64,000 nt of DNA from Theocolax elegans (Eukaryota; Arthropoda; Insecta; Hymenoptera; Cerocephalidae). Position numbers and translations under genes: made by a program. Location of the stretch: NCBI GenBank assembly GCA_026168455.1, contig CM047431.1:60098910-60162909 (forward strand), in the 5' to 3' direction. The notes beneath the pieces were generated by a model. It was not told the origin of the DNA, did no database searches, and was given only the letters and a program-made list of their open reading frames with translations. The stretch's first letter is position 1; each line of letters opens with the position of its first letter. Below, piece after piece: positions 47,401-59,088 of the stretch.

Positions 47401-50400
47401 GAAAATTCGATAAGACCCCGGATGCTCGATTGTGATATACCGCGCTTGGAATTTCATTTAAAATTGTATCGAGATTCGATTAAATCTCTTTTTTTTCGTT
47501 TTCATATGGACTGCTGACTGGAGGTGTATCATCCTATCTCAGTCAAAATTTATGAAACGACCTATCTCGAAACATATATTTTCTCTGAAAAAAATTTTGT
47601 ATTCGGTATACTGCATAATTTTAATATATTTGTTTCATAAACTGATAGTGGACTGAAAAATTAGTATAAATGTTAACAACTATTCTAAAATTCAGTGTCT
47701 CTATTTCACTAGAAAATAATAGACGGAAATTAGAATAAAAGAAAATTATTATTTTATTACGTAAATTAAATAAGCAATACATGTAAATTATTGATAATAA
47801 TTATAACATTACCAAAAACTACTTATACATTATCACACGCTATCTTGCCCACACTGAAAAAAAATTTCTAGAAGGAAATGGATTCTCTTTAATTCTAGCA
47901 AAAATTCTTATTAATATAATCCCGTGCATACATGATTTTAGATTATCGAGAAGAATTTTGGTTGTTACATGTATATACAAATATCAAGAAATTACATGAA
48001 TTATTAGATACAAGGGTACATTTTTCAATATCAAAATAAAGGGTATAAAAAATAAAATCTAAAGAGTAATCCAGGTTCGTCTTGATTCTGAATTTCTTCA
48101 TTAAAATTGATACGAACGACAATCGGCCAATAGTCGTTTTTTCATCGGCTTAGATAGGATTTTTCTCGTTTACTATGCAATAATAATATATATTATATAT
48201 ATATATATAAAATTAATAATTATTAAATAATCGTCGATAATCGTATACAAGTTGTAGTTTATGTTCAAGTCTCGTGCAGTTTGATTATTTCACGGACGAG
48301 TCTCGTCGATTTATCGCGACCGTTTATCTGTTCCGGTATACATACACGAAGGAATTTCATTTGTTTTCGCATGATCAATAGAAAGTTCGTCAAAAGCTCA
48401 ATTTCCGTGTTTTCTTTTGTCGATGATTTCTTTTCTACTTTTTTAATTATGGCCTATATATACACGTTAGTTTAATAATATTATTTAACACTGGGTTGGT
48501 AAATTAACACTTATAAATAATGTCGATTACATAATCAAGCCCTATAAGTAACATTAGAATAATTTTATATCAAATTCTAAATATTCACTCATGGCCTGTA
48601 AAATGAAAATATTAAAAATATTGTAATATACTGTAATTTTCTTCAATTTTTTTATTAATTATAGATATTAAAGTATTTGTAACTTTTTAACGTTAATTTA
48701 TCTTTAATGCTTTCAATCGAATACTTATTTAGAATCACAAAGTGGACGCTTCTTGGTTACCTGGTTCGTTTTTAACAAAAACTATTCTGATCATAAATTA
48801 TACAATAGGAAATTGTTTTGTACAATTTTTAGACAAACATTTGATAAATTAAAACTTTTTATATGTAAAATTTATTTTTGTTTTAATTTATTTTCAAAAA
48901 AACTTCCCTTTTCAGTGAATTTTTATCATTTTCATCGTTTTTTAACGTCTATGTCTTTACGTATATAGGTACAATACACTTCGAAATAAATTTGCAAAAT
49001 ACGATTTAACGAAATCTTAAAAAGTCAAATGATATTTGAATAAAAAAATTGACTGAATTATATCTCTCATTTAATTTAGAATAAACATATATAAGATCTC
49101 AAATTTATTTAAATTCAGTTAATCCAACTTTTATATCACTATACTGAAATCCCTACGACACCAATCACTCGATTGTTAATTACTGTTTTCACCCTTGAAA
49201 CTGACTTTGTAAATATGTACGTGTAAGTCCGGGTTTTTAATATATCGGAGTCAAAATTGTCAAAAACATGTTGAACAGCTGTGCTCTAATAAGCTCGTTC
49301 CTTATTAAATTTATTATCTTTTGTTAGCTCGTAATAATAATTTATAAATCTTGGAAAATTTATAATATTTTTATTATAAGGTTTTCTTGGTTAAAAACAG
49401 ACAAGCTATTAATAAAATATTACTATTAAAAAATATAATGATTAGAATTATGAATGTATTAAATTATTACACATATTTAATAATTTTTGAAACTTATACG
49501 TAGTTGTTTAACTTACACTAAGGACGTATTTCTCATTCAGCGAAAAATTTAAAAGCTAAAAAAATGAACAAAAGCTATTAATTTATCATTAGAGTTATAC
49601 ATTTTATAATATGTTTATAAAAATTATTATCTCCTATTAGTTATTGATACGAATCAATTGGTACCTGGATAAGCGAAATGAAATTAATTATATTAATCGC
49701 ATGTTTTTATAAAATAGTCATTTTACAAGGTTAATAGAAATCATTTATTGACCATTAATTATAAACTTATATTGGTACAATTTTTATTCAAGTGGCCAAT
49801 ATTCTCGGCTAAAAATATGTATATCTTTAATATCCTTTTTAATCTCCACGATAGGAATAGTTATTTATTTATTTTATTTCAACCAAAATCTATTTCAAAG
49901 ATCGATTCTACGAGGTCGTTATTTAATTTGTATTTTAATATATTATAGACTTATAAAGGAACACTTTCACTTCTATTTTATCTTTCAAATAAAAATAAAT
50001 TATTTTTTATACGTATAGTGATATCTTTATAATACATTTGACAGACAGTTTATATACATTCACACATTCATCCTATAACAATCTTAATTCTATCGTCTAT
50101 AGATGCATTTTCAACATACCACACACATGATATCTCAATGTATCAATTTGAATAAACTCGACTTGACACGGGAAGAAGAAAAAACGAAAAGAAATAGTAA
50201 AATAAACAATAATCAACTTGCAGAGCTTGACGACCTTAATTGAATAATCGGCGTATACGTTGCGCATAATAGCCTCTCATTGATTAAAAAAGTAATTCTA
50301 AAAACGCAAAGATGGTATATAAATTACTTCAAGATGTATATATATCGACGATGACAACGCGCAAACCGTAAGTATACAAAATAATTTAACCATTACTTTT

Positions 50401-51383
50401 CAACCTTGTATTTACCGCGTGTTTTCTTATATTTTTCTCGATTTTCTAAATGTTTGCTCTTCTTCGCGCTCGTAATGTGTACATACAAAAACGACTGTTG
50501 TGCCCGCATATAACACCGTGTTGTATATGTATATATATGTATATCTATAATTTATTACGCGCGACCCGTATGATATGTAATTCGTAACACTTGTCGATTT
50601 GCATACTACGAAATATATAAAAGAAAAAAAAACAAGTAAAATGGGTCAGTATTGTTTTATCTTTCTTTTGCTTTTTCTTATACACATATTGGTGGAGATA
50701 TATTTACTTGTACGCGTTTGAGCGGAACGGTTTTAATCTTCTTTTAGCGTTTTAGTGGTTAGTATGCGTGAATTCAGCTGTGTGCAACTTATCAACGATA
50801 CGTTAATTTAAAAATTTACATTTTTTTTATTGGCATAAATTTAGTGATTGATAGTGGTCGAGTTATGTAATTGTGCAATCTTTTTTTTCTTTTTTATATT
50901 ATTAAAATAGAAGGTACTAAAAAGAAATGGTGTACATTTTGTTTGCGGCGACGTTGTATATCACAGTGAGTTTCATGAAAAGGGACGCCAGATTGACATG
51001 CAAAAATATTGTGCACAGTTTCGAATGTTATGTACTTTAAACCGCTTAACGATTGTAACTGAAATTGGAATAAAATTATATTCCTAAATAGAAATTAAAA
51101 AATTGTTCGAATAGTGCACATATAGACAATTATGTTTACTCGTAACTAAGTAATATTTATTAAGATGGAACAGAATTTTAATTCAAAGAGTTATGATAAT
51201 TTACTTGTTTGACAACTTTAAATGATATATCTTAGTTTCAAACACACAATTATTCACAGCTATTTTAAACAAACATTTTATCGATTTCACTCACTTCTTT
51301 CATTGTAGGGTTAAAATTATATAAAATTAAATATACAAATTTTTAAATGTTACAAATTCGTAATGTCGTTAAAACAAGCGGTA
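44471..51383. other. AT-rich intergenic, no gene recognised
   Basis: About 7 kb with only composition-driven short frames. (AT)n at 48186-48212. 'cacactgaaaaaaaatttct' at 47853 resembles a MITE tip. No RNA gene or conserved motif was seen. Confidence 0.4.
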
Positions 51384-52616
51384 GTAACAGTTTTTTGTTA
51401 TAACCCGCGTAAAAATGTAAAACTTAATATTAACTTGATATAAAGTTTATTTTGGACAAAAGTTGATATCAACATACGCATTGAGACTATCCCAAACTTG
51501 GACTTTAAAATTTAGATAAACTTGAAATAATTTCTTAGATAAGTTTAAAAATAGTATTTATGAACAGGTAAAATTATATTTAAAAAAAAGAAAAAAATTT
51601 CCGATCGGAAAATAGTCATGGCTAGCCGAGTCTGATCATAAGGCCCACGTATGGTTACCAGCAATAGCCCATAGTATATGGGACAATACATGGCTAACCA
51701 ATAGTTAGGCTCGCCTTACTCTCGCCTTTTCGAAACCCTATGTAAATACTTTGCACTTTCATTTAAAAATAAATAGGGGCTTCAAATGGTACGATATAGG
51801 TAAACCATGACACCAAGAAATCAGCTGTAGGAGTTGAGGTTATTTCTTTTCATGATTTTCAAAATGTGTGTTTATATATATATTTTTTCGACATGTACAT
51901 TTAAAAAGTTTAATAGTTTTGATTCAGACTTGTAAAAGAAAGAAAGTGGTTTGGTAACAGGTTTTTGTTATAACCCGCGTAAATGTAAAACTTAATATAA
52001 CTGATATAAAGTTTATTTTGGGCAAAAATTAATATCAACATACGCAATGAGACTATCCCAAACTTGGACTTTAACATTTAGATAACTTGAAATAATCTCT
52101 TAGATAACTTTAAAAAAGTATTGTTACGTGGGTTTGGGCTTATTCCCTCTTCCTAGGTAAGGAAAGGTGAGAGACTTAGTAACAAGATTACTATGTTATA
52201 GTGATCTATTTATGCTGATAATTATACATAAACGAATGAACTGAACTGAGTGAACTGAGCGAAGACCGAGCCAAAAAAGCGAAAGAGCCTCGCCCTTCGC
52301 AAGGCTCGGGATTATATACCACGTATGGTATACCCGCAATAGCCCATAGTATAGGGGACAATACATGGCTACCAATAGTTAGGCTCGCCTTACTCTCGCC
52401 TTTCGAAACCCTATGTAAATACTTGCACTTTCATTTAAAAATAAATAGGGGCTTCAAATGGTACGATCTAGGTAAACCATGACACCAAGAAATCAGCTGT
52501 AGGAGTTGAGGTTATTTCTTTTCATGATTTTCAAAATGTGTGTTTATATATATATTTTTTCGACATGTACATTTAAAAAGTTTAATAGTTTTGATTCAGA
52601 CTTGTAAAAGAAAGAA
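51384..52616. repeat. Imperfect tandem duplication A-B / A'-B'
   Basis: Segment A (51384-51562) matches A' (51954-52120); segment B (51640-51948) matches B' (52318-52616). Many differences are single bases missing from runs in the second copy: aaaaatg/aaatg, gctaacc/gctacc, ccttttcg/cctttcg, tactttgc/tacttgc. Such changes are typical of sequencing or assembly error as well as of decay. The spacer differs: 80 bp in the first, about 200 bp with an LTR-like start in the second. Confidence 0.75.
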
Positions 52617-52775
52617 AAATAATTATATAACCAACTTGCAATGACAGTTTTGCCAAGTAGAGTTCTAACTGAGTCTCTGACTAGGTTTTTCAAAGTTTTT
52701 TACAAAATTTTAAAATTTGAATTTTTCCAACTATTAGAAAATTCGTGAATTTATTGCTTGTTTACACTGTAAGTT

Positions 52776-53072
52776 ATATGATAAATGAATTTATTGATCT
52801 CCACAAGCCAAAGAAACATTCCTCACAACTCAAGTAAGGCGGACTGTATTAATACCTGTAATAAATTTTTTTCCGTCTTTTTAAGTTTTTACTAATTTTA
52901 TACTACAATCAATTAAATTTTATATTTTTTTTACTTAGCTTGTGTTAGTCTTTTTTCAAACACTCATCCTGTGAGGTTTCTAAAGTGGCTGGTATTAATA
53001 CAGTCCGCCTTACTTGAGTTGTGAGGAATATTTCTTTGGCTTGTGGAGATCAATAAATTCATTTATCATATA
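52776..53072. mobile_element. MITE/foldback with ~80-bp near-perfect inverted repeats
   Basis: The left arm 52776-52856 (gatctccacaagccaaagaa, then cctcacaactcaagtaaggcgg) and right arm 52991-53072 are reverse complements with about one mismatch, around a 134-bp centre. No ORF. Little decay means recent activity or strong gene conversion. Confidence 0.8.
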
Positions 53073-53269
53073 TTTTTTACAAAATTTTAGTAACAATTTA
53101 AAAATAAATTAATATACTTATATTTATTTAATAACTAATGTATTAATTTTAATTAAAAAAGAATTTTTAATTATTTTATGGCTTACTATATGCAGGCCTT
53201 ACATAAAACGTGACCGTAAATAAAACACAATCATTTTGAGTATGGCCATTATAAGGTCCTCATATGGAT

Positions 53270-53493
53270 AAATAGTATATTACATACCATGGCCAGTAAA
53301 ATAAGAAATGTCTCAGATCACATGTAATTGTCGGCCGAGGCGAAGCCGAGGTGGACGATCATGTGATCTGAGGCTTTCTTTTTTACTGGCCAAGGTGTGT
53401 ATACTATTTTTCTGCTCGACGTAGCCGGAAAACGGCAACTTCAATTCGCGCAGCGGCCGGAAAGTTGCCGCTTTCCGGCCGGAGGGTAGAAAA
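53270..53493. mobile_element. 224-bp two-hairpin repeat, copy 2
   Basis: Same length, order and two stems as 34941-35164, with about six base substitutions. One change in the loop (gaagccgagg for gaagtcgagg) restores the pairing of its small GC palindrome. Flanks differ from copy 1 (catatggat before, aattattttt after), so the 224 bp is the mobile unit. Confidence 0.8.
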
Positions 53494-53747
53494 AATTATT
53501 TTTGTCATGCTACTACCACGTTACGTTCTAAAAAGGGCCCTCGTCAGATGACATTGTAGGGCCGTGTCATATTTTTAAGGCACCGTGGGCGGCCCAGATA
53601 AACGCGATAAGTTTTTTTTCCGATCGGGCAACTGAGCGATTTTCATTGTTTATGTCATAATAATATTAAATTTGGTTATAAAGAACAATTGAAACATGCT
53701 TCTAAGTTTATAACCTAAATGTAACATATTAAATATAAATAATAAAA

Positions 53748-53815
53748 TAGCTCAGTTGGTAGCTAGCAAGAGGCTTCGAGGCAGAAGTTCAGAGGTTCGA
53801 ATCTCAGGATAAAAT
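53748..53815 (+). repeat. tRNA-like sequence (pseudo-tRNA or SINE head)
   Basis: 'tagctcagttggtagc' resembles a pol III A box and 'gaggttcgaatctcagg' a B box at tRNA-like spacing, followed by a T-rich run. The acceptor arms do not pair, so it is not a functional tRNA. Confidence 0.5.
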
Positions 53816-54227
53816 TTTTTTTTTATTTTTTTATAAATAAAATTTAACCCATTCAAAAATACTATATTTAAACTTATCTAAGAGATTATTTCAAGTTTAT
53901 CTAAACTTTATACAAATGTCTAATTAATAGTGTTCCAAGTTTGGGATAGTCTAAATGTTGATATCAACTTCCGCGAAAAATAAACTTTAATTCAAGTTGA
54001 TTAAGTTTTACATTTTTACGCGGGAAATATGAAATTAGAAATATTCATTCAATTCAAGGTAAATGCCAAAAAGATAAAAATTTTTTCATCGTTACCCATA
54101 TGACTATAAATTAAAATGTTGTTGGAAACAGATGGTTTGGAATAAATAAAACACAACATTATATTCTAATAAAATGTTAGGAGGAAAACTATAGGGTCTT
54201 TACTCAACGATCGATTAAACTAATATA

Positions 54228-54908
54228 CACGGAGAAAATATTTAGAAAATATTACAAAGGAGTTTGGTAAAAATTCCCAAACTCCCAAGTAATGTGGTAA
54301 CAGACCGAAAAAACCGAAAAAATTACCAAACTGCTAAGTAAAATTTACAGTAAATGTAGTAAAATTTACTCTAAATGTAGTAAAATTTGTGGAGTTGGCG
54401 TACTAAATTTTACAATTAAGCTTGTAAATTTTATTAACTCTGATTTTTTCCTATACTGTTTACGAAATTCTATAAACAACAGTACAGCACGAGATACCGA
54501 AAAGAAGCGATAAATAAAATTTTTATTGGAATCGCGTCGTTCGTTTGTTTACTTTAAAAGGACGATTCGATGAAACACATGCAAGTGACGCGGTGGCGCA
54601 ATGGTAAGGACTTGGATTCTCAACCCAAACTTCGCAGGTTCGATCCCGATGACATCCAGAATTTTTTTCACTAATTAAATTTCATTTAAATATTTAAAAT
54701 TTCCATAACACTCGAATAATATACATAAACTCAAAAATAAATAATATGCGGAGGAATAAAATTTTTTTTCTGATGTTAAAAAAAAAATTAAAATTACAAT
54801 TTAGTTTGGTAAAAATTACGAGATTCGCAGTTTGTTACCACATTACTTGAGAGTTTAGGAATTTTTACCAAACTGCTTTGTAATATTTACAAATTATTTC
54901 TCTCCGTG
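54228..54908. mobile_element. TA-flanked TIR element with CACGGAGA ends (681 bp)
   Basis: Left CACGGAGAAAATAT and right reverse complement (tctccgtg) start inverted repeats of about 75 bp that share 'aatattacaaag', 'agtttggtaaaaattcc' and 'aagtaatgtggtaac'. TA lies directly outside each tip, fitting Tc1/mariner-type insertion. No transposase; non-autonomous. It carries a tRNA-like segment at 54588-54656. Confidence 0.75.
54588..54656 (+). repeat. tRNA-like sequence inside the TA-flanked element
   Basis: 'ggtggcgcaatgg' (A-box-like), a loop 'ttctcaa' closed by ttgg/ccaa, then 'caggttcgatcccga' (B box). Acceptor and T stems pair poorly, so this is a relic or SINE head. 'gacgcggtggcg' also appears at 17618 and, varied, at 59091. 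Confidence 0.5.
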
Positions 54909-54910
54909 TA

Positions 54911-57900
54911 TCAATGCTTAAAACTAAGAAAACATCCAAGTATACTGCACTATACAAGCATACTGCACCTATGTGACAATATGCAAAAAAAATGGTCAGT
55001 TATAGAACAGCCGTTCGATTCATCAATGTACGCGCTATAAAACCTTTATTTTCTCACATTTATACCGAAACAAAAATTCAAGTTAGTCGAGTGATTTTTG
55101 TACACCATATTATATATATATAATTTTAGTTCAGTATTTCAAAAGACGTTAATTAGTTGAATTGAAAAATATTAAAAAATAATAAAATAATTTTAATAAA
55201 AATAAAATATTTAAACGCAGTCTTTTAATAAAGATGTTTACATGTGTTACTTCCAAACAACTGTTACCCGTCGAACGTGAGCAACAAAATATTTTATTGA
55301 ATGTACTAAAAGTGCTTCTTTCCCAGTGCAAAGATCGTATCGCTTATTATAATTATTCACGAGGCGCCTTCGACGAAGTGTACAAATTGATATGATATTA
55401 ACGAAAAAGAAAAAGTAAGTGAGAAGCGACCAATTAATAACGTAGACGATAATATAATTTCGCGATTACACGCGATATGTTCTCTTGCATTTAGTTAAAA
55501 TATTCAAATGATTTCTATATTGCGTTGTTATACTTTTAATTCCTAAAACGAAAACTATAAGCGACGATTCGTTATAATTAAAAAGAGTAAAATATAAAAA
55601 CCAAGTATCTAAAGTACGAGAAATAGTGACGAGCTAAATATACATATACACGCACAAACCACCATAAAAATAAATATTTTCTTATAATAGATTAACCATG
55701 TACCAAAATGTTACGTACGAAAAGAGGATTTTTGTCATGATAAATTTTACAAAAAAATATATCTAATTAATTACGCGATGATCTTGGTGTTTGATCTTCC
55801 GGGCCTTCTGTGTGTGAGTATATACGTGTAGCAGAGCGCTATATACGTCGCTGTAAATAAAATATATCCATTCACCACCGTTATATTGCGCGTGGCGCTT
55901 CGACCGGCTCAGTTCGCGTGGGACTCGCGAGGCGATCGCGTCCCACTTGTCGTACACACATATACTTATACGCGATGACTGCGAGATCGTTTTCGAAGAC
56001 CACTTGATTATATTTTTCTGTTTTTATACTTCCTTCTCTTTTTTGCTCCTTCCTAGTTGAGGTATATATACATTTACACACGTACACACACACATATATT
56101 TCTTTTTTTTTTATAGGCTAATATACTTGAACAATTTTGTTGGTACGTACAGTCCACTATAGATCGTTGAGTGTAAAAATATTTACGTTAGAATCTGTAA
56201 TTCGATGTATTTACACTTTCGAAAAAAAGGTAAAATGCGAGTATTATTTTTTTGAGAAAGTGCCAGTTTTTCGCGTATTGAACTTTATAAAAAGTGTAAA
56301 GTTGCTGCTTGAAAGGTATATATATGTAGACGATTATATTTTACTCTTTTCGAAATTAAGTGTAAAGTTGTCGATTTACCGTCTAATATTTTTACAATGT
56401 GGAAATTAAAGTGTGGATATAATTTTAAGAAAGTATATTACTCCTTCGTTGTTATGATGGTGAAGTCCGAGACGTCTAATCATTTTATTAGTCCGGACGA
56501 AAATCATTTTATTATTGTTGTTGTAATTATACAATTTAGATCGATACTCAGTTTGGAAACGCGTATTATATAGAGTTTCATACACCGAATCGAAAACAAG
56601 TAAATCTATAATTAAACCGTGTAATTACAATAGCAAAACAACAAAATCATTTTTCCCAGCATTTGCTTTAAATCCAGTACAATATATATACTAATATAAA
56701 TGGTATCGGAAATTACGATATTTTAGTAACGTATATATAGAGATTGGATTATCATTATTTTCGTTCGGTTTTATAGTAATTTATGTTATATTTATTTTAA
56801 AAAAATTTATATACATATTTTAATAATAACTATAATATATGTAACAAAAATAAAATAAATCAAGTATAATATCCTTACGTTAATACAAAATCTATAGGAA
56901 TTTTTAATATACGTACCAATGCGAACACGATTTAATTAATTAACTGTAATTTTAATTATATATATATCGTTGTTTACTTAACCGTAAAATTTAGAAGTTT
57001 AAAGATTGAAAAGCCGAGTTTACGCTTTATTATTAGATTAGAATATTAAATGTAGAAAAAAAATGATCAAGTTTTGATATAAAACTTGTATTTATTGATA
57101 GATTTGGGTTTATACCGAAATACTACAAAATTTATAGAAGAACGTCATTAAATATTGTATTGTGATCTAGAAAATAAATAATTTTCCTTTAACGATATAC
57201 GTCGCTGTTGGAAATATTTTTTTGTTTCTTTTTCATATAAATGTGAGTACAAACTTTCACAAAAATAACAAATATTGATCAAAAAAATATTACAAAAAAA
57301 ATAATAAATTGTATTTTTATAAAATTGTTCTAATTGTAAATTGCTTATTCTGTTATGCAGAAAATTAAATTGTACGTTTTTTGAAAATATTAATATCTTG
57401 ATCTTCGCTAATCTTTTGAATAAACATAATAAACAATTAACACATTGTAAATTCAAAATCGTTGATTTTTACGATAACTATCAAATGCATGAATATTTAA
57501 AAAAAATTGTAATCAACAGTGTGCACTTTAATAAAAAATAAAACTAAATCTTACAAAGTATCAAATCTTTCGGTATATAAGTGTAAATCGAGGATTTTTT
57601 TTTTAAATCTTTAAAAGTTCCAAAATTTTACAACGATTTTTGAGTTTAGTAGCAGATATATTATGTATTTTTTTATATGATATGTTAATTTATAAAAACT
57701 CTGTGCTCGCGTTGAATCAAATAGTGAATCGCAATGATTATATTACTATACACACCATAAAAATAGCATCGAGGTCGCTATGTAAAGTTCTCTCTATTAT
57801 AAGTATATACGTCTCCGCGTAAACTTTTTGATACTCTCCAATATATTCGTTATTATCATAACACGATTGTATGTATAGTATTCAGTTTTAATTATTTTCT

Positions 57901-59088
57901 TCGTTTGTAAAATTGAACACGTTGAGAGATTGCCATTTTTATATATTTCAAACATTTTATATTGGATCCTCTCTGACGCTCGTATTATCGTGAGATTTTA
58001 ATACCATTTTTTTTAATAGTAACAAATAATAACTATTTATTTTATTATCTTCGAGAGGGAAAAGGGTGGAAGTGTGAATGTACATTAAAAGAAATTATTT
58101 TAATAGTTGTACTAAAACACTCGTAATAGATGAGATTGAGAAATATTTAATATAGTTGACGAATATAGGTGTTATCTTTCTTTTAATTACAATTTTTTTT
58201 TCGTTCTCAATCAATACGCTCTCTATAGTTTCGAAAGTACACAACAAATATTGTATCCACTTCACCACTCTCAACGTACGAATTTATAAACTAAAAGTTT
58301 AATAAAAAAAAAAGACGTGGAAAATAAATTTTGAAATTAACCGAATTAGGGGAGTGAATTTCATCTTCGACTGGAAACGAAATTTAATTAAACGCGACAG
58401 CACGAGTGTATTATTATAAATATATATGTATATATACGGTCAAAAATAGATTTTCGAACTTTTACTCGAGTTGGTTAGCCAGACGGTGATGTGATATATA
58501 TAAAGATAGGTACACAGAGACGCGCGACGCTGCTCCAAGATATCGCCGAGATTCAAATTCAATCGAATTGTTTTGTAAACATTACCGCGCGATCCACATA
58601 CGTACATCAGTTAAATTGTCTTTATAATTTTTATATTTTACTATTATACGGTAAATAAAAGAATTTTATTAAAAAAATTTTATTTTTGTTAAAATTACAC
58701 GATTTAATTTAATGGTGTAATAATAATAATATAGATAGATAGAATATACATAAATCAGTACTTAAATAAATAAGTAGATTATTTATTTATATTATATTAA
58801 GCTTATGTTTTAATAAAATTCTTATCGTGATTATTGGAAGTAAGGTTGCATATATATATTTGTTAAATACGTTTTATAAAGAAAATCTGGTTGCCTCGAT
58901 GGGATTCTTCTATAATTAATCGAAGCTTCTTTTTACAACGAATATGAAAGAATAATTAAAAAAAATCAATCAGATTACTCTTGATTCTGAAAGAAACACA
59001 TTGGAGCATTCAGATTTTCATTGGATCCAAACTATAGGAATCTAAACCTTTAAACCCAAAAATTACATTTAAAACATTGAATAATCAC
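54911..59088. other. AT-rich intergenic, no gene recognised
   Basis: No convincing coding frame. A GC-rich patch at 55886-55950 holds a compact hairpin (gtgggactcgcg with cgcgtcccac, 55918-55946). Short AT and CA runs occur, such as 'acacacacacatatat' near 56084. Confidence 0.4.

Larger units (their letters stand above)
51404..54024. mobile_element. TIR element (CCCGCGTAAAAATG ends) with nested insertions and internal duplication
   Basis: The left repeat (cccgcgtaaaaatgtaaaac, then gttgatatcaacat, then gactatcccaaacttgg, then gataaacttgaaataat) at 51404-51562 reappears as reverse complement at 53868-54024. A second left repeat starts at 51974. Between them lie a nearly repeated block (51640-51948 and 52318-52616), an LTR-like start (tgttacgtgggtttgggc, 52123), an 80-bp-arm palindrome (52776-53072), the two-hairpin repeat (53270-53493) and a tRNA-like head (53748). 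No transposase was seen. Confidence 0.65.

Noticed and set aside
53748..53815. Functional tRNA gene
   Set aside because: A and B boxes present but the acceptor stem does not close.
54588..54656. Functional tRNA gene
   Set aside because: Anticodon loop and B box are tRNA-like, but acceptor and T stems do not pair; kept only as tRNA-like repeat.
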